Positions 39,351 to 51,541 of a DNA stretch of 64,000 nucleotides are shown here, one piece after another (the first letter of the stretch is position 1; each line of letters opens with the position of its first letter). The position numbers were made by a program, and so were the translations under genes. The notes beneath the pieces were generated by a model. It worked only from the letters and a program-made list of their open reading frames with translations, was not told the origin of the DNA and did no database searches. The DNA comes from Annulohypoxylon bovei var. microspora (taxonomy: Eukaryota > Ascomycota > Sordariomycetes > Xylariales > Hypoxylaceae): contig MU405275.1 in NCBI GenBank assembly GCA_022836615.1, positions 146,596-210,595 on the forward strand. Direction: 5' to 3'.

Positions 39351-41607
39351 GAGATAATATAATTTAATTTATCGTAAAAGAAGTATTTTTTAAGTTTATA
39401 TTTTTTTAATTAATTTATAAGGGATTTAATATGTGGTTTAAAATAATCGGGTAATATTTTTTATATTATAAGGGGTGAATTGGTTAATTTTTAAATTAAA
39501 AAGCCAAGGTTAATTAATTTTAATAATGTTTATTATTATTAATGCGTTCGTTTTATAATAATTAATTTAATATATTATTAATAACATTAAATATATATTG
39601 GTTTTATTACTTTAAAATTATAATAATTAATTAAATAATTTAATGTTTTAAATAAATAACTTAATTATTTTATTAATAAAGTTAAATAATTTTACATTTT
39701 TTATATTATTAATTGGTTTTTTAATGGTTAATTAAGGTATTTAAAATAATAAAATTATTTAAGGTGTTAAAATTATTTAAGATAAAATAAAGGGTTAATT
39801 ATGGTTAATGTTTTTAAGGAAATATATTATTTAATTACGTATTATTTTTTAAAAATCATCGTTAAATACTTAGGTTTAAATATTTACTTAAATTTAAATT
39901 TTTTATTTAAAATTTAAGAATTTAAACTTTTATATTTTATTATTATTAAGTTAAATAAAATTAATTAATTTATATTTTACAATGAAGGATAAGAAATTAT
40001 AAATTATTAAAGTGTGGTTAATTAATACGATTATTATTTTGGTTTTCTTAACTTTTATTATAATAATGGAATAATTTAAAAAGAATTTATTAATTTTATT
40101 TAACCCGGTAATTAATAATTTTCTTTTAAAAGTTTTAATTCGTTCTTTAAAAATCTTACGTTGTTTTAAGTCCTTAATTTTAAAATATAAGTTAATTAAT
40201 TTTTAAGTATTTTTTTAAGATTTATAATTATTAATGATTAATTTAATTTGTTTTTTAAGCTAGGTTTTTATAATATAATTAAATATTTTGGCTATTTTAA
40301 TTTTCTCATTATAATTAAATTTATTAAATAAACGATTAAATTTTTTTAATTAATCGGATATATATTCGCCGTCGAATTAATATTTTTTATAATAACTTGC
40401 CTTTATAAAAAGGTTATACATAAACATATTATAAGAAAATATTAAACTTATATTAAAGGATGGTACTTTTTAATTAAACATTTTAATTAAAAATAATAAG
40501 TAAAGGGTAATTAATGTAAAGATTTTTAAATTAAGGGATATTATGCTTGGTTCGGGCTAGTTAATTTAAGGAGTTATAAATAAAAATGAATCTTTAAAAC
40601 GGGAAACTTTTTTAAGTGATATAATAAAAACTTATGTTAATATAAGGTTTAACCGTGGGGGAATTTAATTAAATGATTGAAAATAAACGTTTTTAAATAA
40701 TTAAAGGATTAAAAAAAAAGATTTAAAGTTAATTAATAACGTATTATTTAATAAACCTTTATTAATTTAATTTAATATAAGGAAATTTTGGCGGTTTTTT
40801 TTTTTAAAACGGTGATAATATTTAATAATTATTTAATTTTATATTAATCGGCGATAAATTAAAAAAAAAACGATTATATTTTTAATTTTTATATTATTAA
40901 TTATTTAAGCGGTGATGTGGTTTACGTTAATTATTTTTAACTTAATTTATATAATAGTTATATTAAGTTATATAATAAAAAACAATTTAACGATTATTTA
41001 AATTAAAATAATTTATCCCCACCATTTTATAATACCGATCGTAGCGATAAAATAAAAAAGTTATAATTAATAAATTATTTAAAGCTTATAATTTAATTAA
41101 ATTATTTAAATTTAATAATTAATAAAGTGTTTTATAATAATATTAACGCATGGTTTTATTATTTACATTTAAGTTATTATATTCATTAATAATTTAATTA
41201 TTTTTTAATAAATCCTTTAATTTTATAATATTTCGTTATTTAAATTTTTATAATTAATATAATTTTATTAATTTCAAGGTTCATATATTTTTATATTTAA
41301 TAAATTACCTTAAATGTATTATTATTAATTTAATTCATAATAACGGTATTAAAAATTCATTAATGTTTATTAATTAAGGATATTTTTTTTTAATTTTATT
41401 AATGTTTAATAAATGAAGGTATCGTGGGTTTTTTTAACGCTTAAGCCGTACGGGTTATTAAGGTTTAAAATAATTCCGCGTTAATGGTTGTTTTTTAAAG
41501 GTTTTTTAAGTTTAATGGGTAAGGGTTATTTTAATTAAAATTTAAATATATGACGGTTTTTTTAAAAATAAGATTATTTAATTTAAATCTTTAATGTTAG
41601 TTGCCAC

Positions 41608-41867
41608 TTATTTTAAAATAAAGTTTTAAACATTTAGAAAATTAATTATATTAATAATTACGTTATTAATACATTAAAACGTTAAGAATAATATATTAAA
41701 ACGCATTAATTAATGGAAAAAAAATTAATAAATATTAAAAGTTAATAATTTAAAGTGAAAGAATATATGATCGTGGAAAAAGGGTTATAACCGAAAGCTT
41801 ATAATTTAAGTATAAAATATACGAAAAACCATGTGATTAAAAACGAAAACACCTCATTCCATAATAA
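41608..41867. repeat. Right repeat of nested element
   Basis: This is the better preserved copy of the 260-nt repeat, retaining more G and C (for example ATGATCGTGG and ACCTCATTCC). It marks the switch from a T-rich to an A-rich plus strand. Confidence 0.7.
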
Positions 41868-44800
41868 TATATTATGGTATTATAATAAAAAGTTAAAACT
41901 TTTTTATAAAAAATTATAAATTTAAAAGGTTGTAAAAAAAAGAAAACTTTTACTTATTAACATTAAATATAATTTATTATAAAAAAAAAATGGTATAATA
42001 TTTAAAAAAAAAAAAAATATAATTTTTATATAAATTAATTAAATAATATTAAAGAATATAAATAAATTAATAAACAAGGTTTTAATAAATAATTATATTA
42101 TAAAATTAAACTCGGATAATAATAAAATGAATTACACTTTAATATTTTACGTAATGGCGGTAAAAAAGCAAAAGGTAAAAACATTTATTATAAACGATAA
42201 TAACGATGTAATGGATATTAATGATTAAAGTAAATAAGTAATAAAATCTTTTATTAAATAAGGAATAATAAACCTTAATAATTAAAAGAATAAAAATAAA
42301 TAATAAATAAATTTTTTTTATTCTCGTAACTTAATAATAAAAGATTTATAAAAATTAACATTATTAAGAAAAAATAAATTCCATTAACGCTTTTATAAAA
42401 TTAAAACGAAAATGTAATAATAAAAGAAAAGTTTAATTAAACCGGCATAATAAACGGAAAAAAATAATACTATTTTAATTAAAATATATAAAAGTAAATA
42501 AAAAAAATACATAAATATTAAATAATTTTTACGGTAAAATCCATTTTTTAATATTATATAAAGATAATTTTTAAATTATAACTTTAATATAAAAATATAA
42601 TTAATAAAGTAATTAAATATATTTATATATTAATAATTAAAGTTATTATTAATAAAATAAAATAAACATGGTAAATATAAGTTACATTTTACACGTTTAA
42701 TTATTTAATTAACATTAATTTCATTAACTTTTATTAATTAAATAAAAATAAATAATAAAAAAACATTTATAAAATACATTAATAATAAAGTTTTAAAAAA
42801 AGAAATATATTAATGTATAATTAATTATAATTTATTATTTAAGTTAATTAACTTATTTTATATAAAATAATTATAATTAATATTATTAAATTTAAAAAAA
42901 AAATATAAATTAAAAATAGTTAATAATTTAATTTCATTTATTTACCATTACATGATTTTCCCATTAATTATTAATAAGATTTTATCTATTATTTATGCTT
43001 ATATAATAAACATAAATAAATTATATAACGTTTTATTAAAAAAAACATAATTATAACATAATTAAATTATAATTAATTTTATAATTAAATATATTACTTT
43101 TAAAAAAATAAATAAAAAAATATATACGTTAAAAATGCAATTAACTTTAACACATGAACCGATTTTTATTAAAAAAAAAAAGAATTATTAATCACTTATA
43201 ATTAAAAATAATAATTTTAATAATATAATAAAAGAAAATAATTTTTTAAATAAAAATGAAAATATTAATTAAAAACAAGTAAAAATATTTAACGAAATAA
43301 TTAATATTATTAAATTTATAATAATTATAATTAAAAATAAAAAACAATCGAAATTAAAAAATTAAAAGGGAGTTTAAATTAAAGTTAAATTTATTAACAT
43401 AATTTTTACACTTTTAAATTTATTAATATTATTATAATTAAATAAATACGATTTTTAAAAAAAAAGGAAATCATTTTATTAAAACGATTAATAAAAATGA
43501 TTTTATATTTTATTCATTTAAAATAAAAGTAGCTTATTTATAAATAATTAATATTAATATTTATTATTATAATTTTAATGGGTAAAAGTTTATTAAAAAT
43601 TAATTTATAAATTATAAATTAATTATTAAAATAAAATAAAAGAAAATTAAAATAAGAAATAAATACAAGCTTTAATATTTTTATTTAAATATCCCTTTTA
43701 TACACTTTAATTAATAAAAAAAGTTTAAAATTAATTATTTTAAAATAAATAAAAGAAAACGGGGAAGAAAAATTAATAATAAATTAAAAGAAAATAAATA
43801 AAATAAGATTAATGGTCGCGTATATATTATATAATTTTATAAAGGAAAATTAAAATGAAGTAAAATATAATCGGTAAAAATCATTAATTATATAATTAAA
43901 ATTAATTTAAATAAATATGTATAATAATTAAAAAATTACCGTTTTTACCATCGATAATTAAAACGACGATTAATTAACATTAAACGTAATTATTTAAAAT
44001 AAATTATATCGAAATAAGTTTTTATAAAAAAATAAAAATGATTTACCATTTATATTATTATATATAATAATAATAAAAAAACGATATATTATAACGAATA
44101 TAAGAAAAATAATAATATAAGCATTTTAACCGTTATTAATAAGCTAAGCCATATTAAAACAATTAAAAATAAAGAAAAAATTATAATAATAAAAATGAAT
44201 TAAAGCATTAATGAATAAAATAATTAAGTGGTTTTAATAAATTAAAATACAAATAAAAAATAAAGTACACATTTAAAAATAACATTAAATAATAATAAAA
44301 TTAACATTTATTTAATAAAATTATTTTATTAAAACATTAATAAATTTTTAAGCCATTAATTTAATTAAGCATTTAATATAAATGGATTTAACGATAATTT
44401 TTTATTATTTACGATAATTAAAATATATTTTAAATAAACGAAACTTTATTAATTAAGTTTTCTTATAATTAAAAAAATTATAATTAATTTATTTAAACAT
44501 TTTAATTTAAAATACATATATTTAATTCCCATTTAAAAAGAATAAAAATAAACGTATTATAATGAATTTCAAGTTAATTAATTCAATTATAATTAAATTT
44601 TAATAATTAATGTATAATAAAAATAAATTATTTTATATAATCATTTAAAAAGATTATAAAATATTTTTCCAAGGAAATATAACATATGGATATTAAGTAA
44701 TGTTTACCAAGTAAAAAAATTAAATAAAAACCGCATTTATAACCTTAAATGGATAATAATTAAATAAATGCATGTTATAAAGTATAATTAAGTTATTATA

Positions 44801-47800
44801 CATTTATTACGTTTTAAAAAACCTAAGATTTAATAAATGGCAATTAATGACGGGAATAATTAAATTAATACTTTTAACATTATTCGGGTATTATTTATAA
44901 TGGAATGTTTCTTTTAATATATTCGTAAATAATTATAATGTTTTAAAAAAAACATTTAATAATTTAATTACATTTTTATATTATTATTATTTTTTAAAAA
45001 TATCGTTTATGAAAATAAAATTAATATTAAAAAAAATAATTTTATTTATTAATAAAATTAAATTATTTGGATTTAAATTATTAAATGGAAAAATGTAACC
45101 ATTATTTAAACATAAAAAACGGTTTTTATAATAAAAAAAAAAAATTAACCTTAAAATGTGAAAAAACTAAAAAAATTCTTTTATTTAATTTTATATTTTA
45201 AGAATTTTATTTTAAAACACATTAATTTAATTAATGTATTTAAAGATGTTTACATTACTTTAATTTATAAAATAATCTTAAAAAATAAAAAATCGATATA
45301 ATGAAAAACGATATTTAAATTATTTATATAAAAATTTAAATAAAAAGTAATATTCATTATTATTTATAAAAAGATTTATAAATAAATAATATATAATTTA
45401 AATATAATTAAGTAATTTCATTTAATTATTAATGTATTATTAATAAAAGTAAATAAAATTTTATTTCAAATGAAAAGTTATAAATTAAAAATAATAATAA
45501 TTAATTAATTAATGGATTCTTTTTAACCACTTTTATTTATGTTTTTTAAATTCTTAAATATAAAAATTAAATATAAAATAAAAAAATGCGAAACATTAAG
45601 GTTAATAAAATGTTTAATAAAAATGAAATAACTTATAATTAAATTTATTTATTTAATTATAATGTATATTAATTATAAAAACTTATTAAATATATTTAAT
45701 TTAAATTTAAATACGAAAAGAAAAATCTTAATTTAATTAAAACGTTTAAAAAAATATTAACTTATTATTTAACATTAATCGAATACGATTAAAATTATAA
45801 AAATAATAAATGAATTATTTTATTTAATAAAAGTAATTATTTAATTATTAAAGCGGGAAAATCGTGAAAAATTACCATTTATTATTTCAAGCTTAATAAT
45901 TATATAAAAATCTTAAATACCAACCATTAAGGATTAATTTAAAGGTAAATAAATTATATATCCTTATTTAATAATGGTAAATAATAATAAATAAAAATGG
46001 TTATAATTAAAGAAAAAATATAATAAAAATAAGTTTTATTTACTTATTATAAAGCATTTTATATTAAGTTTATAATTTATAAATATTTTCATAAAAAATA
46101 AATAAAAATAAATTTAATGAAAGGTGGTAAATTACCGCGTAATGGATGGATATTTGTTTTAATAAAATTTAAAAAGAAAAATAATTAAATGTTTAATTAA
46201 ATTTAAAATCCCATTAATAATAAAATGGGTGTATAAAGGTTATAATTATTATTCGATAACATTTACCTTAAAAAACTTAATAAATAATTTTTAATGGTTA
46301 AAAAAATAAAAATTTATAATAAATTATTATATAAATTATCACATTTACGTAAAAACTAACCTTCGAATTTTAATAATAATAAAAAATAAACGAATAATAA
46401 TAATAAACTTTTAAAACATTATAAAAATGGATGTAATAAAACCGATATATTTAATGGGTTTAAATGGAAATTAATATATTTTTATAATTATAAATTATTT
46501 TATTTAATTCGTATTAAGATTTTTAATTAAAGAATTTTTATAATATATAATTAAGTAAATATAAAATTAAGTCGCTTAAATTTTTAAATACTTTTAATAA
46601 TTATATATAAATAATATGAGTTATTTTTTAATAATAAATTTTATAAATTATTTTAAAATTAAAAAAACCATTATAATATATAAATTAATTTATACGCCAT
46701 ATAATTATAAATTAATTAAACGAATTATATAAAAAATAATAAAACATTTACGAAAATAATTATTAAAAATGGGATTTAAAGGATTATTATAATAATTAAA
46801 AAAAGTTTATAAAATTATCACGAAAATAAATATGAAAAAAATATTAAAATATAATTTATTATTAATTTAAATTATATTTAATTAAAAAACACGTTTAATA
46901 ACTTTTATATTAATAAACGTTAATTTTATAATTAAATAATTAAAGCTTAACCGAAAATTATAATTATTAATAAAACGAAAAAATGCTTATAAAAAAATAT
47001 AAATTTATTTTTTAAATATTAATGAATTATATATTAACGATTATAAATATTATTATAAGGTTAAAGATTTTATATGGGAATATGTAAAAAATTAAAATGA
47101 TAAATTCATTTAATAAGTTAAAAAAAATAACCTTGTAAAAGTAATATATAATAATATATATATTAATAAACTTTTATTAAAATGAAATGAACCATGGGAA
47201 ATCATTAATATTATTTTCGATATATTTTTCCAAATTATAAATCTTATAATAAAGAAAGGTAAAAGAAAATTATATATTAAAAATATTAAACCTTATTTTT
47301 AATAATTATTAAATAAATTTATATAAAATAAAAAATTAATAATAATGGATAATTAATTAAATATTATATTAAAAATGAATAATTTAAAAATTAATTTATT
47401 ATTTAATAATAAAATATAATAATTAAATTTGAAATTAAAGATATTAAAATGATTTAAAAAGCATTAATTACTTATTAAAATGGAATTAAAAAACTAAAAA
47501 TAAAAAAAAATAAAAAAATAAAAAATAAAATTATTATAATTTGCATTAATCCATAATAATTAACCATTATTTTTATAATAATATTAATTATTATTTTTAT
47601 AATAACATTAATTATTAAATTTTTAATAATATTAATAACGCTTATTTTTTTTTATTTTATTAATTAATAATATATAATAATTTTTTTTTTCTTTATATTT
47701 TAAATATATAATTAATATTATATTAATCGTTATAAAATAAATTATTAAAAAAAAAAAATTAATGAATTATTTAATAATTTTATTAATAAACTTTTTTAAG

Positions 47801-49015
47801 TATTCGTAATTATTTAAAATTAATTAAACCCCGATAAAATAATTAAATTAAAAAAAGAAATAAAAGTAATTAATAATAAAGTATAAGCTTAAAATTTAAA
47901 ATGGAATATAATAAAGGAAATTAAAGAATTCGAAATTTTTAATAAATAATTAACATTTTTTAAAAATTATTACATTGGTAAATTTATTATATAATTATTA
48001 TTTACATTAATTAATGTTTTTTTATTAATTATTTAAAAAGTTATTATTATATTAATTCCCGATTAAACCATATAAATTAATTTAAAATTCTTAAAAATGT
48101 TTTTAAAATATTATTATTAATTAATAAATAATAAAATTAAAAAATAACATCGATTATTAAAAATATTTATATGTAATTAATTTTTAAAAAATTAAAAGGA
48201 ATATATAATTAAAGAAATTAAATTATATAATTTTTATATATAATAATTTTAAAGTTAATTATAAATAAATTTTAAACGATAAAAAGTTTTTTTCTTTTTA
48301 TTATTTAAAGTAATTAAATGTATAAAAATGGGAATGGTGCTTAAAGAAATTATAAAAATATTAATAAATAATAAATGTAAATTTTATTTAAATATTAATA
48401 TTTATTATTTTAAAGTAAATTATTTTAAAAATGTAATTAATTTAAACACGGAAACGATTATAATTAATTAATTATTAATTTTAAACATTAAATTAATAAT
48501 AATAAAAAATTTAATTTATTAAAATGAATATAAAAAATGGCCGTAAAAACCCATTATACCCGAATTTATTTAAACCATAATTAATCGTAATATAAAAATC
48601 CGTAAATTATAAAAATGAATTATTTTATTAATTATTAATAAAAAATAATTAATTATTAAAATTAATTTAAATATATAATAAATTAATTAATTAATTATTA
48701 AATTAAAAAAATATAAAATTATTATTAATTAATTAAATATATAAATATTTAAACTTTAATTTAAATTAAAAGTTAATAATTTATAATATTATATTTATTT
48801 AATTAATGAAATATTTTTAATAATAAAATTAATAAAAAAATTTATTTATTAAAAATTAATTAAATTAATTATATTTATAATGTAATTAATAAAATGTAAA
48901 TTATTATTAATAAATAAAATTATTATTATAATAAAATAATATTTAATATTAAAAAACCGATAAATTTTACGATGGTTTTATTATTTTAAAATAATAATAA
49001 AAAAGTTTAATTAAA

Positions 49016-49140
49016 TGTGGAATTAATATATATAATTAAAGGTTAACCCCATTTAATAATTATTACATTTTAAAAAATTAAATTAATTATATTTTTAAAA
49101 AAATTAATTTATTATTATAATAAAAATTTACTTTTTATTA
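49016..49140. repeat. Right terminal repeat of outer element
   Basis: This is the fully mutated partner of 28881-29005. It begins TGTGG, and every difference from the left copy is a T or A here. AT-rich, apparently RIP-mutated sequence continues beyond it to about 49,400, so mutation spread past the element or another repeat follows. Confidence 0.75.
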
Positions 49141-49404
49141 AAATATATAATTTATAAATAAATAAACTTATTATTAAATAAACCATTAAATTAAAAAAAA
49201 AGTATTATTATAAAATTATAATTTTATTTTATATTTAATATATTTTTTAAAATTTTAATTATAAATAAACGGAAACTTATTAAAAGCTCGTTTATTATAC
49301 GCCATAATTATAATATAATTCGAATTTATTTCTTAAAGTTATAAATGGCCTTTTTCCATGGGTAATGATTTATCCGGCTTAACGTAATAACCGGATTTTA
49401 AACG

Positions 49405-49453
49405 AATAAAACTCTTAATTTCAAGGTTGCGGGTTCGACCCCCGCATCGGGCT
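49405..49453 (+). pseudogene. RIP-decayed tRNA-Lys(CTT), 3' half
   Basis: The right edge of the AT island ends in a clear tRNA 3' half. The anticodon loop is CTCTTAA, anticodon CTT at 49414-49416. The anticodon stem TAAAA/TTTCA pairs fully only if G-to-A and C-to-T changes are reversed. The variable region AGGTT, the perfect T arm GCGGG-TTCGACC-CCCGC and the acceptor strand ATCGGGC follow. The 5' half cannot be recognised; the matching acceptor strand GCCCGAT is absent at the expected place near 49381. Mutation load falls from left to right across the molecule, so it marks where RIP stopped. It is presumably non-functional. Confidence 0.7.
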
Positions 49454-49755
49454 TTAAAAAAAAATAAAAAAAATAATAACTAATATAAGGTTACATCAAC
49501 CCTAGGTATGGGAATGTGACAATAAGATCATAATGTATCGATTTAAGGTTATTAATTGAATAATTAATTACAACGCTAGGATAAAGCCCTCGGCCCCTTA
49601 TTCCCAAGCTTAGAATGGAGGCGTTAAGGGCTTTATCTTGGCGTTGTAGCTGGTTATCCAATTAATAACCTTGAATCGATGCATTGTGATCTCGTTGTCA
49701 CATTCCCATACCTAGGGTTGATATAACCCCATATTAGCCTTTTTTTTTTTTTTAA
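49454..49755. repeat. Foldback (MITE-like) inverted repeat
   Basis: Two arms of about 130 nt (49454-49590 and 49627-49755) are reverse complements around a 36-nt spacer, so the whole could form a long hairpin. Arm mismatches are transitions. Most show T or A in the left arm opposite C or G in the right, so the arm nearer the AT island was RIP-mutated more. The element runs from an A-rich end to a 14-T run, and both outer ends carry a TA step. There is no coding capacity. It sits directly after the tRNA-Lys remnant. Confidence 0.8.
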
Positions 49756-50609
49756 TGATAAACTGAATTGTTGTTGTAATTGTTAAAAAGGTGATATTTC
49801 ACGATTACGTGGTTGAAACTAAGGGCCTGATCTTTTACGGATGAACCGGCCCGATGATCGCCACAATCTCCCCACCTTAGTCATCTTTTATCTGACACCT
49901 ACAAAAGGACATTGATAGAATAAGTGGGTCCATATTCACATTCAATAACCGCGCCCCGAAATAGGGGCTAATCTATGTAGTCTACGATACGCGGATTTTT
50001 ATATCACTTTTGTTCGCGAAAGAAAAAGACCATATTACGACTTCATAAAAGATAGGATATCAAGACGAGAAGAGTTCTACAGTTGATGAAGTTTAACAGA
50101 ATTGTTCTAGTTTGGCCCCAGGGTAGCATCATCCTCGCGCCTCGGACATCTGGGAGGAAAACCAGTCTTACTAATAAAAGCTCAACTCAGAGCACATCAT
50201 CAAGGCTAGGTAGCTCAGTCTAAAGGGTGCCGTAGCGGAGGAGTTCGCGAAGAGAGAAACATATGTTTGAAACCCTTTAATGGAGAGGACTTGGTGTTCA
50301 GGATATCAAGCAGGCTTTTGCCTATGTTTATTACAGTATCTTCTAACCTAGGCAGGTGTGTATGACAAATGTACGTTTACTCTACCACTACGTGCTTGCA
50401 TTACTGACGCGATTAAGCGCGAGGAACCTGAAAGAAAATTGAAAGCTAGAATACCATGAGCAACAGATACCCGGTCCAGAGTCCATGCCAGTTCCCTAGG
50501 AGGTAGTTATGCTAGTACTTTGGAGAAACTATACACAATGTTCAGTGCCATCAGCATGAGTATGGCATTCCTAATTCAATGGTTAGTCGTGGTGATTCCC
50601 TTACAAGAG
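49756..50609. other. Intergenic between AT island and zinc locus
   Basis: Base composition returns to normal within a few hundred bases. No supported gene. It contains the 3' region of the zincophore-like gene. Confidence 0.6.
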
Positions 50610-51541
50610 TTATTGCTCAACTTCACGTACCGTGGCCGCTGTACTAGTCGAGGATGGGCCTGCGGTAACCGTAGCCGTCGTGGACTGCGCAGCAGAAGAC
50701 ACTTGGTCGAGAGTTCGCCCCGTACAACCCTCCCCGGGAACTGCGATGTCAAATGCGTAAACATCTAGCGCGAAGTACTGCAAGGTATGCGAGTTGCGCA
50801 CTGCTTCCGCCGGGTTATCGATCGCGAGTTGAAGACATTCGTTATAGCTATCGGCATAGTGCTCGACAGTGCCCTCGCCAATAGCGGGGAGATGGTACAA
50901 GCGGTGGATTAGGTCGGATCCGAAGTAGAGGTTGAGTGACCCTGATGCGACCGAATACCCGTAGCCACATAGGCCCTCGAGAGGCATCCGGGTCGTGTAG
51001 GAAAGGGGACAGATCACTGTTTCTTGGGTAGCGTTCTCTCCGCGCCAGTGCCCTCCCCAGCCTATCGAGAGTGCCGGTTAGCTTTTGTCACAACACTCTA
51101 ATGGATATATTGATGTTTACCTTCCTGCTGACAGTTTCCGTCAATGTCATCGCAACGGAACCAGATTCCGCCGCGGTCGGCACTCACTATCTTATCATAC
51201 CATCCAATAACCTCTGCCGTCGGCGCGGTGCCGAAATACTTGATATAGAAGTCGGAGTTGTTTCCGAAGCGCAGGACGTGCTGCTTCGCGTGGTCGGCAA
51301 GCTTGATGGCGTCGCCGAGACCCCTCGATAGGAGAGCCCGCTCCGTAACGTTACAGGAACTGTGAATCGGGTATTTCTCCGTCGCACCAGCAGCCCAGTT
51401 GTAAGATGTGGGTCCTGGGTTTGAAATAGTGATTGTCTGAGTAACTGTGACATCTTGCCTAATATGTAGTCTAGCCGCAAAGCTAGAACCGAAGTTGACG
51501 CTGAGGCATATTAGGAAAGAACTACTAAGGAGGTATCTCAT
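50610..51541 (-). CDS. Asp f 2 / Pra1-like secreted zincophore
   Basis: Two exons, 51541-51121 and 51061-50610, give 290 residues; the 59-nt intron has a GCTAAC branch. The N-terminus MRYLLSSSFLICLSVNF is a signal peptide. The body matches the Asp f 2/Pra1 family: HVLRFGNNSDFYIKYFG, ADRGGIWFRCDDIDGNC, GGHWRGENATQETVICPLSY, DLIHRLYHLPAIGEG, EHYADSY and RNSHTLQYFALDVYAFDIAV. H193, H197 and H208 are likely metal ligands in this zincin-like fold. Family members are secreted, bind zinc and hand it to a ZIP transporter; they are also known as surface antigens. The C-terminus is a Ser/Thr-rich tail without the Cys/His-rich end described for Candida Pra1. Divergent from the small CHxH protein and close to a ZIP gene, it fits the conserved zincophore-transporter pairing. 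Confidence 0.93.

Larger units (their letters stand above)
30397..41867. mobile_element. Nested RIP-mutated LTR-type element
   Basis: Two 260-nt direct repeats (30397-30656 and 41608-41867) lie 11.2 kb apart inside the outer element. Between them, from about 30,800 to 41,600, the plus strand is T-rich, whereas the outer element is A-rich on both sides. Retroelement coding strands are usually A-rich, so I infer that this element inserted in the opposite orientation. ATATA occurs just before the left repeat (30392-30396) and at 41867-41871, a possible target duplication, but chance is likely in such DNA. No coding frame survives. Confidence 0.65.
28881..49140. mobile_element. RIP-mutated LTR-type element, split by a nested element
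   Basis: This extremely AT-rich block (stops in every frame, almost no G or C) is bounded by two gap-free 125-nt direct repeats, 28881-29005 and 49016-49140. They differ only by C-to-T and G-to-A transitions, the mark of RIP. Without the inserted element at 30397-41867, about 8.8 kb remain, a normal length for a Gypsy or Copia retrotransposon. The flanks 29,000-30,390 and 41,870-49,000 are A-rich on the plus strand. No reverse transcriptase, integrase or gag frame survives, so class and superfamily are inference. The four bases before the left repeat (GGAT) would become, by G-to-A, the four after the right one (AAAT). This is weak support for a target-site duplication. Confidence 0.7.

Noticed and set aside
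28881..49453. Possible CRISPR-like or satellite array in the AT block
   Set aside because: The many similar AT strings have no regular period or conserved spacer pattern; RIP convergence explains the resemblance.
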